Part shown: piece after piece, positions 52,572 through 61,076 of the stretch
Layout: every line of letters begins with the position of its first letter
Numbering within the stretch: position 1 is the stretch's first letter
From: Mycolicibacterium hippocampi
Lineage (GTDB): Bacteria > Actinomycetota > Actinomycetes > Mycobacteriales > Mycobacteriaceae
NCBI RefSeq assembly: GCF_010723735.1
Contig: NZ_BLLB01000002.1
Coordinates: 2,852,001-2,916,000, forward strand
Length of the DNA stretch: 64,000 nt
Direction: 5' to 3'
The notes under the pieces: generated by a model
The model's database searches: none
Told to the model about the DNA's origin: nothing
Seen by the model: only the letters and a program-made list of their open reading frames with translations
Translations under genes and position numbers: made by a program

Positions 52572-53321
52572 ATGTCGGCAGCACCGGACGCGAGCGACAG
52601 AGCTGGATCCCCCGAGGGAGCTGATGCCAGTGACGCGTTGCTGCGCCCGGTGCGGCCGCTCAACGCGTTCGAGGACACCGTCGAGAGGTTGCTGCAGACG
52701 ATCCGGCTGGGGGTGCTGCACCCGGGTGAATCGCTGCCGCCGGAACGGGAGCTGGCCGCCCGGCTCGGTGTCAGCCGCGACACCGTCCGCGAGGCGATCA
52801 AGTCGCTGGCCGACGCCGGGTACCTGGTGTCCCGCCGTGGGCGTTACGGCGGGACCTTCCTGGCCGACGCGCTGCCGGCGCCCAGCGCCGAGGAGGTCCG
52901 GTTCACCCGCGCCGACATCGATGACGCGCTGAAACTGCGGGAGGTGCTCGAGGTGGGCGCCGCGCGGTTGGCGGCGGGCCGGACGCTGACCGCCACCGAG
53001 CGGGAGGCGCTGTGGAACCGGCTTTCCGATGTCCGCGGGTCCGAGCCCGAGGCGTACCGGCGGCTGGACTCCCGGCTGCACCTGGCGATAGCCGAGGCGG
53101 CCGGAGTGCCGTCCCTGATGCCGCTGGTCGCCCAGAACCGGATGCGGCTCAACGAACTGCTCGACCGGATCCCGCTGCTGGCACGCAATATCGAACACTC
53201 CGACGAACAGCACGAGGCGATCGTGATGGCGATCCTGGCCGGTGATGCCGAGAGCGCGGCGCAGACGATGACCGCGCACGTCTGGGCCTCGGCGGCGCTG
53301 CTGCACGGCTTCCTCGACTGA
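52572..53321 (+). CDS. GntR/FadR-family regulator
   Basis: A 249-residue regulator. The winged helix (LPPERELAARLGVSRDTVREAIKSLADAG, residues about 50-80) is followed by an FCD effector domain with the metal-binding pattern (RLDSRLHLAIAEA and EHSDEQHEAIVMAI). It closes the glnA4 operon, 14 bp after the SDR, and is the likely regulator of that operon. Its operator is not clear from the sequence. Confidence 0.88.
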   Translation: MSAAPDASDRAGSPEGADASDALLRPVRPLNAFEDTVERLLQTIRLGVLHPGESLPPERELAARLGVSRDTVREAIKSLADAGYLVSRRGRYGGTFLADALPAPSAEEVRFTRADIDDALKLREVLEVGAARLAAGRTLTATEREALWNRLSDVRGSEPEAYRRLDSRLHLAIAEAAGVPSLMPLVAQNRMRLNELLDRIPLLARNIEHSDEQHEAIVMAILAGDAESAAQTMTAHVWASAALLHGFLD

Positions 53322-53398
53322 ATGCCGCTGCGCGAGGGTGCGCGTCTGCACCTCGACACGCCGTGAATGCCGGCATTCTCCGCACGCTCGCCGAGGAC

Positions 53399-53404
53399 TA
53401 CATT
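53399..53404 (+). promoter_or_regulatory. -10 element TACATT of the arsR-type gene
   Basis: TACATT ends 7 nt before the GTG at 53412, supporting that start and a leaderless mRNA. Confidence 0.5.
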
Positions 53405-53411
53405 TGGCGGT

Positions 53412-53747
53412 GTGGAGGATCCGTCGGTGATCGAGCTGGCGTCGTCGGCACTGTCCGACGTCGACACGGCCGGCTGGGCCCAACGTTTCGACCTGCTGTC
53501 CGACCCGCATCGCCTGGAGATCCTGCTGAGCCTGCACCGGGCGCCGGGAATCTGCGTCAGCGATCTCGCGGCTGCGCTGGGGCGTTCGGAGAACGCGGTG
53601 TCGCAGGCGCTGCGAGTGCTGCGCACGCAGGGCTGGGTGGCGAGCACCCGCAGCGGCCGCTCGGTCAGCTACCGGTTGGCCGACGACATCGTCCACGATC
53701 TGCTGCACTGGATCGGCGCCAGGCATGCCGGTCACGGTCACCGCTGA
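53412..53747 (+). CDS. ArsR/SmtB-family metal sensor
   Basis: A 111-residue winged-helix repressor (LLSDPHRLEILLSLH, SDLAAALGRSENAVSQALRVLRTQGWV). The C-terminal helix ends D-I-V-H...HWIGARHAGHGHR, an Asp/His-rich pattern like the alpha-5 nickel/cobalt/zinc site of NmtR and SmtB. It therefore probably senses Ni or Co. It lies directly before cbiM with a dyad between them, so it likely represses the importer. The GTG at 53412 is chosen from the -10 and from the family length. Confidence 0.85.
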   Translation: MEDPSVIELASSALSDVDTAGWAQRFDLLSDPHRLEILLSLHRAPGICVSDLAAALGRSENAVSQALRVLRTQGWVASTRSGRSVSYRLADDIVHDLLHWIGARHAGHGHR

Positions 53748-53772
53748 CCGTTCGGGCAGGGTGAAAGCTGTT

Positions 53773-53802
53773 CATCTGCTCAGCTAGACAGGTGATCAGA
53801 TG
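53773..53802. promoter_or_regulatory. dyad operator upstream of cbiM
   Basis: CATCTGCTCA (53773-53782) and TGATCAGATG (53793-53802) form an inverted repeat with 9 of 10 positions matching around 10 bp. It lies just upstream of the cbiM -10 (53809-53814), a natural place for the ArsR-type sensor to bind. Confidence 0.6.
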
Positions 53803-53808
53803 GCGGAA

Positions 53809-53814
53809 TAGGCT
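53809..53814 (+). promoter_or_regulatory. -10 element TAGGCT of cbiM
   Basis: TAGGCT ends 6 nt before the GTG at 53821, as in a leaderless mRNA. Confidence 0.55.
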
Positions 53815-53820
53815 CGTCGG

Positions 53821-54522
53821 GTGATCGTCCACCACCACGCCATGCACATGAGCGACGGCATCGTCGACGCCCCGACGTCGGTGGCGTTCGGCGCGATCGC
53901 GGTGATCACGCTGGCGATCTGCGTCTGGAAGGCGCGCACCGAACTCGACGAGCGCACCGTGCCGCTGGCCGGTCTGGTGGCGGCCTTCATCTTCGCCGTC
54001 CAGATGGTCAACTTCCCGATCCTGCCCGGCGTCAGCGGCCACCTGCTCGGTGGCGCGCTGGCGGCCATCCTCGTCGGGCCCTATACCGGTGCGCTGTGCA
54101 TCGCGATCGTGTTGGTGGTGCAGTCCCTGCTGTTCGCCGACGGTGGCGTCACCGCTCTGGGGATGAACATCGTGAACATGGCGGTCATCGGGGTGGCGGC
54201 CGGGTACGGCCTGGCGGTGGCGCTGTACGCAGTGGTGCGCCGCCGGTCCGCCGAACCGTCGGTGCGCACCATCGGGGTCGTCGCGTTCGTCGCCGCACTC
54301 GTCGGAACCGTCTGCGCAGCAATGGGATTCGTCCTCGAATACTCGATCGGTGGAGCCGCCCCGGCGTCCATGGGCACCGTCACCGGCTACATGTTCCTCA
54401 CTCACGTCCTGATCGGTCTCGGTGAAGGCGCCATCACCGCCGTCACCGTGATGGCGGTGGCGCGGGCGCGTCCCGACCTCGTCTACCTGATGCGGCGCCA
54501 GCGAGCGGAGGTTCCGGTATGA
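53821..54522 (+). CDS. cbiM: cobalt/nickel ECF transporter substrate-binding subunit
   Basis: A 233-residue membrane protein with about six spans. It has the family features GVSGHLLGGALAAILVGPYTGAL, GGVTALGMNIVNMAV and LTHVLIGLGEGAITAV. In known CbiM/NikM proteins the mature N-terminus begins M-H and the metal is bound there. Here the GTG start would give M-I-V-H-H-H-A-M-H-M-S-D-G, seven residues longer than a start at the ATG at 53842. Which is used is not certain. First gene of a four-gene operon. Confidence 0.88.
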   Translation: MIVHHHAMHMSDGIVDAPTSVAFGAIAVITLAICVWKARTELDERTVPLAGLVAAFIFAVQMVNFPILPGVSGHLLGGALAAILVGPYTGALCIAIVLVVQSLLFADGGVTALGMNIVNMAVIGVAAGYGLAVALYAVVRRRSAEPSVRTIGVVAFVAALVGTVCAAMGFVLEYSIGGAAPASMGTVTGYMFLTHVLIGLGEGAITAVTVMAVARARPDLVYLMRRQRAEVPV

Positions 54523-54890
54523 CGCAACGCAGATGGTTCTGGGTGGCGTTCGCTGCGGCCACCCTGCTGATCGCCGGGGTGGTCTCCTACTTCGCGAGCT
54601 CGAGCCCCGACGGCCTGGACTCGACGACGTTGCGCGGCTGCGAGGTGGTCGAGACCAGTGTCGGCAAAGAGTTGACCGGGGACTGCATCGCCCGCCACGC
54701 CGGCGAGCACGACCTCGCCGACTCGCCCTTGGCTGATTACGCGCTCGGCGGTCGCGAGGGCACCGGCGGCGTCGCCGGTGTCATCGGCGTGCTCGTCACC
54801 GTGGGGATCGCCGGTGGCGGCTTCTGGCTGATCGCGCGCACCCGCCGCAGCACCAGCGAACCGGGCGTGTCCGAGCCGAGCAGGCGATAG
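54519..54890 (+). CDS. cbiN: CbiN-like PDGLE-domain subunit
   Basis: A 123-residue protein with an N-terminal membrane span, the SSPDGLD motif that names the PDGLE domain (residues about 28-34), and a C-terminal span (GVAGVIGVLVTVGIAGGGFW). It is the auxiliary subunit that helps CbiM load metal. The ATG overlaps the cbiM stop (ATGA). Confidence 0.85.
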   Translation: MTQRRWFWVAFAAATLLIAGVVSYFASSSPDGLDSTTLRGCEVVETSVGKELTGDCIARHAGEHDLADSPLADYALGGREGTGGVAGVIGVLVTVGIAGGGFWLIARTRRSTSEPGVSEPSRR

Positions 54891-54892
54891 GC

Positions 54893-55666
54893 GTGGGCGC
54901 CGGAGCCCACCCGCTGTACCGGCACGGCACCTCGGCGGTGCACCGGGCGCCGGCCGAGGTCAAGATCGTCTGCCTGCTGGTTTTCGTGCTGGCGGTTGTC
55001 GCGACTCCTCGGGAGATGTTCTGGCCGTACGCGGTGTTTGCGCTGATCGTGGTCGCCGTGTGGCAGCTGGCCCGGATCCCACTGCGTTGGATCCTGCCCC
55101 GGATGCTGATCGAGGCGCCGTTTCTGGTGCTGGCGCTGCTGCTGCCGTTCGCCGAGGGCGGCGAGCGGGTCGAGGTGGCGGGAATGCAACTGTCGGTGAC
55201 CGGGCTGTACGCGGCATGGGGCATCGTCGTCAAGGGCACCCTGGGTGTGGCTGCTGCGCTGACGCTGGCCGCCACCACGGCCGCGGCCGAGTTGCCCGCA
55301 GCGCTTAGCCGACTCGGCGTGCCCGCGATGGTCACCTCGGTGCTGGTGCTGATGATCCGCTACATCGACCTGCTCGCCGCCGAGGCGAGCCGGATGCGGA
55401 TGGCCCGGATCTCGCGGGGAGACTCACCGCGTGCCCTGCACCAGGCGCGTGCCATCGCCACCGGTATCGGCGCGCTGTTCCTGCGATCCTACGAGCGGGG
55501 AGAACGGGTGTATCACTCGATGCTGTCGCGAGGCTTCGACGGTGGAGTTCCGGACCTCGCGGTGATCGGTGCGCCGCCCCGGGCGGTACCGGGCCAGTGG
55601 GTGTCCACGATGATCCCGGCCGCCGCCGCGGTGACGGTGTCGGTGGCGGCATGGGTGCTCCGATGA
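54893..55666 (+). CDS. cbiQ: ECF transporter transmembrane coupling subunit CbiQ
   Basis: A 257-residue membrane protein that couples the ATPase to CbiM. It has about five spans and the two family coupling motifs ASRMRMARISRG and SMLSRGFDGG (Ala-Arg-Gly type). GTG at 54893, 2 bp after the cbiN stop. Its stop overlaps the cbiO start. Confidence 0.9.
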   Translation: MGAGAHPLYRHGTSAVHRAPAEVKIVCLLVFVLAVVATPREMFWPYAVFALIVVAVWQLARIPLRWILPRMLIEAPFLVLALLLPFAEGGERVEVAGMQLSVTGLYAAWGIVVKGTLGVAAALTLAATTAAAELPAALSRLGVPAMVTSVLVLMIRYIDLLAAEASRMRMARISRGDSPRALHQARAIATGIGALFLRSYERGERVYHSMLSRGFDGGVPDLAVIGAPPRAVPGQWVSTMIPAAAAVTVSVAAWVLR

Positions 55667-56400
55667 CGCCGGCCGCGGTACAGGTCGATGCCCTGCGCCA
55701 CGTCTACCCGGACGGTCATGTGGCCCTCGACGGTGTCGACCTCACCGTGGCGGCGGGTGAACGCGTCGCGGTGCTCGGGCCCAACGGTGCAGGTAAGACC
55801 ACGCTGATGCTTCACCTCAACGGGGTGCTCACCGCCTCCTCGGGGTCGGTGCGCATCGGCGGAACCCCGGTGAACCGCAAGAACCTGCACGACATCCGCC
55901 AGCGCGTCGGCCTGGTGTTCCAGGACCCCGACGATCAGCTGTTCATGCCGACCGTCGCCCAGGACGTCGCGTTCGGCCCTGCCAACTTCGGTCTGCGGGG
56001 CCGGCAACTCGCCGACCGCGTGGCACGGGCACTGGCCACCGTGTCCCTGACCGAGGAGGCCGATCGCAACCCCACCCACCTGTCGGCGGGACAGCGCCGC
56101 CGTGCCGCACTGGCGACGGTGCTGGCGTGCGATCCGCAGATCCTGGTCCTCGACGAACCGTCGGCCAACCTCGATCCGGTGGCCAGACGTGAACTGGCCG
56201 AGACTCTTTCGGCGCTGGAGTCCACGATGCTGATCGTCACCCACGACCTGCCCTACGCGGCTCAGCTGTGCAACCGTGCGGTCGTGGTGGACCACGGGGT
56301 GGTGGTCGCCGACGGCGCCATCAACGAGATCCTGGCCGACGAGACGTTGCTGGCCGCACACCGTCTCGAGCTGCCGTGGGGCTTCACGGTCCGTCACTGA
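55663..56400 (+). CDS. cbiO: ECF transporter ATPase CbiO
   Basis: A 245-residue ABC ATPase. Walker A is GPNGAGKTTL, the Q-loop VFQDPDDQLF, Walker B ILVLDEPSANLDP and the H-loop Thr-His in VTHDL. The signature is LSAGQRRR in place of LSGGQ, a tolerated variant. ATG at 55663 overlaps the cbiQ stop (ATGA); an ATG at 55651 is possible. It ends the operon before a strong hairpin. Confidence 0.93.
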   Translation: MTPAAVQVDALRHVYPDGHVALDGVDLTVAAGERVAVLGPNGAGKTTLMLHLNGVLTASSGSVRIGGTPVNRKNLHDIRQRVGLVFQDPDDQLFMPTVAQDVAFGPANFGLRGRQLADRVARALATVSLTEEADRNPTHLSAGQRRRAALATVLACDPQILVLDEPSANLDPVARRELAETLSALESTMLIVTHDLPYAAQLCNRAVVVDHGVVVADGAINEILADETLLAAHRLELPWGFTVRH

Positions 56401-56410
56401 ATTGCTTTCC

Positions 56411-56471
56411 GCCGGAACTGTATTCCAGGCGGGAAATCGCGAGAAGGGCCCTGCTGGAATACCGTTCCGGC
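56411..56471. terminator. long hairpin between convergent cbiO and mtr
   Basis: Arms 56411-56428 and 56454-56471 pair at 17 of 18 positions around a 25-nt loop. It fills the 80-bp gap between two convergent genes and probably ends both transcripts. Confidence 0.75.
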
Positions 56472-56480
56472 GACGGGCAG

Positions 56481-57893
56481 TCAGTGACGCCGTGGTGGGG
56501 GCCAGGGAGGCTCCCCACACAGCGCCAGCAGGGCGTTCTCGACCACTTCGGGCAGCGCAGGATGAATCCAGTACTGGCCGCGCGCCATGTCCTGCGCCGG
56601 CAGGTCGAAAGCCATCGCCTGGATGATCGGCTGGATGATCGACGACGCCTGGTGCCCCATGATGTGCGCGCCGAGCAGCAGTCCGGAGTCGTCGTCGACG
56701 ATCAGCTTGGCGAACCCGGTGGCGTCCTCCATCGCCCAGCCGTAGCCGACGTCGCTGTAGTCCTGCACCTTGGACAGGATGCGGTAGCCCGCCGCGCGTG
56801 CCTCGTTCTCGGTCAGCCCGACGCAGGCGATCTGTGGCTCGGTGAACACCGCCGAGGGGACGTTCTGGTGTGTGGCCCGCATCAGATTGTCGGTGTCGTC
56901 CCAGTCCTGCAGCAAGTTCTGCTTGACCACCCGAGCTTCGTGATTGGCGACGTGCTTGAGCTGATAGGGCGAGCTGACATCACCGAGAGCGAAGACGTTT
57001 CGCGCGGTGGTGCGCTGGAATTCGTCGACCACGACCAGCCCGTCCTCCACTTTGACACCGGCGTGGTGCGCTTCGAGTTGATCACCGTTGGGGACCCGGC
57101 CGGTGGCCACCAGCAGCGTGTCAGCGTGCAGCGTCGAACCGTCATCGAGGGTCAGGGTGACCCCGGTGTCGTCAGAAGTGCCGTGCACGATGTTGCGGCG
57201 ACTGCGGATCTCCCACTTTCTGCTCGCGATGTCGGTGAACCGCTCGCACACGGTGTCGTCGCAGTGGCTCAGCATCGTGGTACCGCGCAGCACGATCGTC
57301 ACCTTGGTCCCCAGCGACGAGAAGATGTGGGCGAACTCGGCGGCCACAAAACCACCGCCCACGATGACGAGGTGCTCGGGCAGGTCCGAGATCCGCATGA
57401 TGGTGTCGCTGGTGTGATATTCGACGCCGCAGTCGGCGATGGCCGGCGGCACCGTCGCCCGCGCGCCCGCGGCGATCACCACCTGATCCGCGCTGAACTC
57501 GTCGCCGTCGTCGGTGCGCAACCGATAACCGCCCCCGGGGGTCGGCGCGGCGAAGCGGGTGTGGCTGGCGAACACCTCCACGTTCGGTGAGGAGCGCCGG
57601 TACTGTTCACCCCCGCTGGCCAGGGGGTCGATGCGGCCGAACACCCTCGAGACGATGTCTGGCCAGCGGACGCTGTCCACATGTGCGTCGACACCGAAAC
57701 GGCTCGATTCACGCGCTTGGTGCGCCACGCCCGCGGTGTAGACGAACATCTTGGTCGGCAGGCACCCGACGTTGAGGCAGGTGCCGCCGAAGACGCCCTT
57801 CTCGCAGATGGCCACCCGCTTGTCGAGGTAGCGCTCGTCGAGGATCGAGTTACCCGAACCGGTGCCGATGATTGCGATATCGAAGTCAGCCAT
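56481..57893 (-). CDS. mtr: mycothione reductase
   Basis: A 470-residue flavoprotein disulfide reductase that reduces mycothione with NADPH, the actinobacterial counterpart of glutathione reductase. FAD loop GTGSGNSIL, redox-active pair in GGTCLNVGCLPTK, NADPH loop VIVGGGFVAAEFA and the C-terminal HPALPEVVENAL with the active-site His. The ATG at 57893 follows GAGGAGACC. It is preceded by a hydrolase on the same strand (5-bp gap), as Rv2855/Rv2854 in M. tuberculosis. Confidence 0.95.
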   Translation of the reverse strand: MADFDIAIIGTGSGNSILDERYLDKRVAICEKGVFGGTCLNVGCLPTKMFVYTAGVAHQARESSRFGVDAHVDSVRWPDIVSRVFGRIDPLASGGEQYRRSSPNVEVFASHTRFAAPTPGGGYRLRTDDGDEFSADQVVIAAGARATVPPAIADCGVEYHTSDTIMRISDLPEHLVIVGGGFVAAEFAHIFSSLGTKVTIVLRGTTMLSHCDDTVCERFTDIASRKWEIRSRRNIVHGTSDDTGVTLTLDDGSTLHADTLLVATGRVPNGDQLEAHHAGVKVEDGLVVVDEFQRTTARNVFALGDVSSPYQLKHVANHEARVVKQNLLQDWDDTDNLMRATHQNVPSAVFTEPQIACVGLTENEARAAGYRILSKVQDYSDVGYGWAMEDATGFAKLIVDDDSGLLLGAHIMGHQASSIIQPIIQAMAFDLPAQDMARGQYWIHPALPEVVENALLALCGEPPWPPPRRH

Positions 57894-57898
57894 GCCCG

Positions 57899-58918
57899 TC
57901 AGGTCTCCTCGAATGGTGTTGGTGGCGCCGGATTCTCGGCGCGGTGGTCGGTCAGGTACCAGTGCAGCCAGCGGTCCAGCTCGGCGTAGGCCAGGTGCCT
58001 GGACTCGGGCACCGACAGGAATACGTCGTGCTTGGCGTCGACGATCGGCACGATCGAGGTGCGGTGGCCGATGCAGCCCGCCCACCGGGCGATCTGCGCG
58101 ACATCGAGAACAGCGTCACCACGCTGGATCGCGGCCGGGTCGCTGACTTCCCGCACACTGCGATCCGAACGCAGGATCAGGTTCGGCACGCCGACGTCCA
58201 GACCGCGGTGCAGCCTGGCCTGCCCGCGTCTGATCGCGTGGATCCAGCCCACGGTGACCGGAAAACCACCAACCGGTTTCCAGCTCAGGTTGTAGTCGAA
58301 GTCACCGTCGTAGTCGCGGTGCAGCGTGGTGCCGTAGCCACCCTCGGTGGGCCGACGGACCACTGCCCGCTTGCGCAGTCGCCCCAGGGCCAGCAGCGCC
58401 GCCGAGGTGGGCGCTGTCCGAAGGACCGGGTGCCCCTGCAGATCCAGCCAGGGGCTGTTGAGGATCAGCCCCGACACGCCTTTTGCCGGTGCCGCGGCCG
58501 CACGGCGACGATCCAGCCACAGCGACACCACCAGACCGCCCGCCGAGTGTCCGTAGACCAGCACCGGAGCGTCAGACTCCGCAGCGATGGTGTCCAGCGC
58601 CTGCTCCAGTTCGGCGTCATAGCGGGCCAGGTTCGTGGTGAAGTGCGGAGTCTGGCCCTCCCGGTGGGATCGCCCGCATTTGTGCAGGTCGAGCGCATAG
58701 GACGCAAAGCCGTGGGACGCGAAATGATCGGCCAGCTCGGTGTTGAAGAAGTAGTCGGTGAACCCGTGCACCATCAGCACCGCCCGCGCCGCCGAGGGAT
58801 TCGGCTCCCCACGCCGCACCAGCGTCGCTTCCAGTTCGCCTTCCCCGTCCGGATCGGGGCCGAGGGCGAAAGTCCGCTGCCAGTATCCGGCCAGCACGTC
58901 GGGCTCCCATCCAGACAC
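57899..58918 (-). CDS. alpha/beta-hydrolase (monoglyceride-lipase-like)
   Basis: A 339-residue alpha/beta hydrolase. The oxyanion segment is LMVHGFTDYFFN, the nucleophile elbow is VYGHSAGGLVVS, and the acid/His are in the C-terminal VDAKHDVF region. It resembles lysophospholipase or monoglyceride lipase-type enzymes and Rv2854. I prefer the GTG at 58918, 7 nt after a -10 (TAAGGT). Alternative GTGs lie at 58924 and 58927. The product probably acts on a lipid ester. Confidence 0.83.
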   Translation of the reverse strand: MSGWEPDVLAGYWQRTFALGPDPDGEGELEATLVRRGEPNPSAARAVLMVHGFTDYFFNTELADHFASHGFASYALDLHKCGRSHREGQTPHFTTNLARYDAELEQALDTIAAESDAPVLVYGHSAGGLVVSLWLDRRRAAAAPAKGVSGLILNSPWLDLQGHPVLRTAPTSAALLALGRLRKRAVVRRPTEGGYGTTLHRDYDGDFDYNLSWKPVGGFPVTVGWIHAIRRGQARLHRGLDVGVPNLILRSDRSVREVSDPAAIQRGDAVLDVAQIARWAGCIGHRTSIVPIVDAKHDVFLSVPESRHLAYAELDRWLHWYLTDHRAENPAPPTPFEET

Positions 58919-58925
58919 GACAGCC

Positions 58926-58931
58926 ACCTTA
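58926..58931 (-). promoter_or_regulatory. -10 element TAAGGT of the hydrolase-mtr operon
   Basis: On the minus strand TAAGGT ends 7 nt before the GTG at 58918, which supports that start over the upstream GTGs. Confidence 0.4.
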
Positions 58932-59059
58932 TGTCGAAACCGACCGCCCGAGAGCAGTGCGGGCAGTGGTCGCCCCGCTGGCGGCATCCGTGTCGGGATA
59001 ACCTGAACCCTGGTAAGCCGTGAGGGGACGGGCCACGACCACGAAGGACCGACAAGACA

Positions 59060-60616
59060 GTGTCTGAACCACAGAAGACCGACGTCCTGCTGGTAGGAGC
59101 GGGCATCATGAGCGCCACGCTCAGCGCGCTGCTGCGTTTGGTGGAGCCGAACTGGTCGATGACGTTGGTGGAACGCCTCGACGGCGCGGCCGCAGAGAGC
59201 AGCGATCCGTGGAACAACGCCGGCACGGGCCACTCGGCCTTGTGTGAGTTGAACTACACCCCGGCCCGGCCCGACGGGTCGATCGACATCACCAAGGCCG
59301 TCCACGTCAACGAGCAGTTCCAGGTGTCCCGGCAGTTCTGGTCCTACGCCGTCGAGAACGGCGTGCTGCCGGACGTACGCAGCTTCCTCAACCCGATTCC
59401 GCACGTCAGCTTCGTCTCGGGCGAGGACAACGTCGATTACCTCAGGCGGCGCTACGAGGCGCTCGTCGGCAACCCGCTGTTCGCCTCGATGGAGTTCATC
59501 AACGACCGCGACGAGTTCACCCGGCGGCTGCCGTTGATGGCCGAGAAGCGCGACTTCTCCGAGCCTGTCGCGCTGAACTGGACGCAGGACGGTACCGATG
59601 TGGACTTCGGTTCGCTGTCGCGACAGCTGATCGGCTTCGGCGCCCAGCAGGGGATGGACACGCTGTTCGGCCACGAGGTCCGCAACCTGAGCCAGAACTC
59701 CGATGGTTCGTGGACGGCCAAGGTGGTCAACCGGCGCACCGGTGCGACACGGCAGTTCAACGCCAAGTTCGTCTTCGTCGGCGCGGGCGGCAACGCGCTG
59801 CCGCTGCTGCAGAAGGCCGGCATCAAGGAGGCCAAGGGCTTCGGCGGCTTCCCGGTCGGTGGGCAGTGGCTTCGTACCGGCAATCCTGAGCTGACGGCCA
59901 AGCATCAGGCCAAGGTGTACGGTCTGCCCCCGCTGGGCGCCCCGCCGATGTCGGTCCCGCACCTCGACACCCGGGTGATCAGCGACAAATCCTGGCTGCT
60001 GTTCGGTCCGTTCGCCGGCTGGTCGCCGAAGTTCCTCAAGCAGGGCAAGGTCACCGACCTGCCGCTCTCGGTCAAGCCGGACAACCTGGTCTCGATGCTG
60101 GGTGTCGGGCTCACCGAGATGGGGCTGTTGAAGTACCTGATCGGCCAGCTGCTGCTCAGCGAATCGGCCCGGGTGGAGAATCTGCGTGACTTCGCGCCCA
60201 GCGCAAAGGATTCCGACTGGGAGCTCGACATCGCCGGACAGCGCGTCCAGGTGATCCGGAAAGCGAAGGGCAAGGGTGGTGTGCTCGAGTTCGGCACCAC
60301 GGTGCTCACGGCCGCCGACGGCAGCATCGCCGGGTTGCTCGGCGCGTCGCCGGGCGCGTCGACCGCGGTGCCCGCGATGTTCGACGTGATGCAGCGTTGC
60401 TTCGGCGACCGCTACCAGAGCTGGCTGCCCAAGCTCAAGGAGATGGTCCCGTCGCTCGGTACCGAACTGTCCGGCGAGCCTGCGCTGTTCGAGGAGGTGT
60501 GGGCGCACGGCACCAAGGTGCTCAAGCTGGACAAGCCGGCCAGTGCCGTTCCGGCCGTCGCAGGCGACGGGGCCAGCGCGGGCACCGAGCATTCCCCGAC
60601 CGCAGCGACCGCATGA
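59060..60616 (+). CDS. mqo: malate:quinone oxidoreductase
   Basis: A 518-residue FAD membrane-associated enzyme that oxidises malate to oxaloacetate and passes electrons to quinone. N-terminal FAD loop [13 protein letters not shown], then [20 protein letters not shown], which is diagnostic, and [17 protein letters not shown] and [13 protein letters not shown]. The GTG at 59060 follows AAGGACCGAC. A -10 TAACCT lies at 59000-59005. It is followed by a small GNAT gene after 13 bp. Confidence 0.96.
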   Translation: MSEPQKTDVLLVGAGIMSATLSALLRLVEPNWSMTLVERLDGAAAESSDPWNNAGTGHSALCELNYTPARPDGSIDITKAVHVNEQFQVSRQFWSYAVENGVLPDVRSFLNPIPHVSFVSGEDNVDYLRRRYEALVGNPLFASMEFINDRDEFTRRLPLMAEKRDFSEPVALNWTQDGTDVDFGSLSRQLIGFGAQQGMDTLFGHEVRNLSQNSDGSWTAKVVNRRTGATRQFNAKFVFVGAGGNALPLLQKAGIKEAKGFGGFPVGGQWLRTGNPELTAKHQAKVYGLPPLGAPPMSVPHLDTRVISDKSWLLFGPFAGWSPKFLKQGKVTDLPLSVKPDNLVSMLGVGLTEMGLLKYLIGQLLLSESARVENLRDFAPSAKDSDWELDIAGQRVQVIRKAKGKGGVLEFGTTVLTAADGSIAGLLGASPGASTAVPAMFDVMQRCFGDRYQSWLPKLKEMVPSLGTELSGEPALFEEVWAHGTKVLKLDKPASAVPAVAGDGASAGTEHSPTAATA

Positions 60617-60629
60617 CGGTGACCGCCGA

Positions 60630-61076
60630 ATGACGGTGGCGCTGCGGCGCAGCTGGGCCAAGGATCTGGATGCCGCAACGCTGTATGAATTGCTCAAGCT
60701 GCGCGTTGAAGTGTTCGTCGTCGAGCAGGCCACCCCGTACCCCGAGTTGGACGGCCGTGATCTGCTGGCCGAGACGCGGCATTTCTGGCTGGAAAGTCCT
60801 GAAGGAGTAGTGATCTCGACGTTGCGGCTGATGGAGGAGCATCCCGGCGGCCACAAGGCGTTCCGGATCGGGCGGGTCTGCACCAAACGCGCCGACCGCG
60901 GCCACGGCCACACCGCCCGGCTGTTGCAGGCCGCGCTGGCGGAGGTGGGTGACCACCCGTGTCACATCAACGCGCAAACCTACCTCGAGGAGATGTACGG
61001 CAGGCACGGGTTCGTGCGCGAGGGTGAGGAGTTCCTCGACGACGGGATCCCGCATGTGGCGATGGTGAAGCCATGA
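60630..61076 (+). CDS. ElaA-like GNAT acetyltransferase
   Basis: A 148-residue single-domain GNAT protein of the ElaA type. [24 protein letters not shown] is the characteristic N-terminus and [20 protein letters not shown] the acetyl-CoA loop. Substrate unknown. It corresponds to Rv2851c. The ATG at 60630 is chosen by homology. Its stop overlaps the chelatase start (ATGA at 61073). Confidence 0.9.
   Translation: MTVALRRSWAKDLDAATLYELLKLRVEVFVVEQATPYPELDGRDLLAETRHFWLESPEGVVISTLRLMEEHPGGHKAFRIGRVCTKRADRGHGHTARLLQAALAEVGDHPCHINAQTYLEEMYGRHGFVREGEEFLDDGIPHVAMVKP

Noticed and set aside
53748..53820. Cobalamin riboswitch upstream of cbiM
   Set aside because: The gap is only 73 bp, contains a dyad operator and a -10 that gives a leaderless mRNA, so there is no room for the riboswitch fold.
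58922..60913. N-terminal extension of the hydrolase frame through mqo on the minus strand
   Set aside because: The extension is antisense to mqo and the family begins near 58918; the long frame is a chance GC-rich reading.
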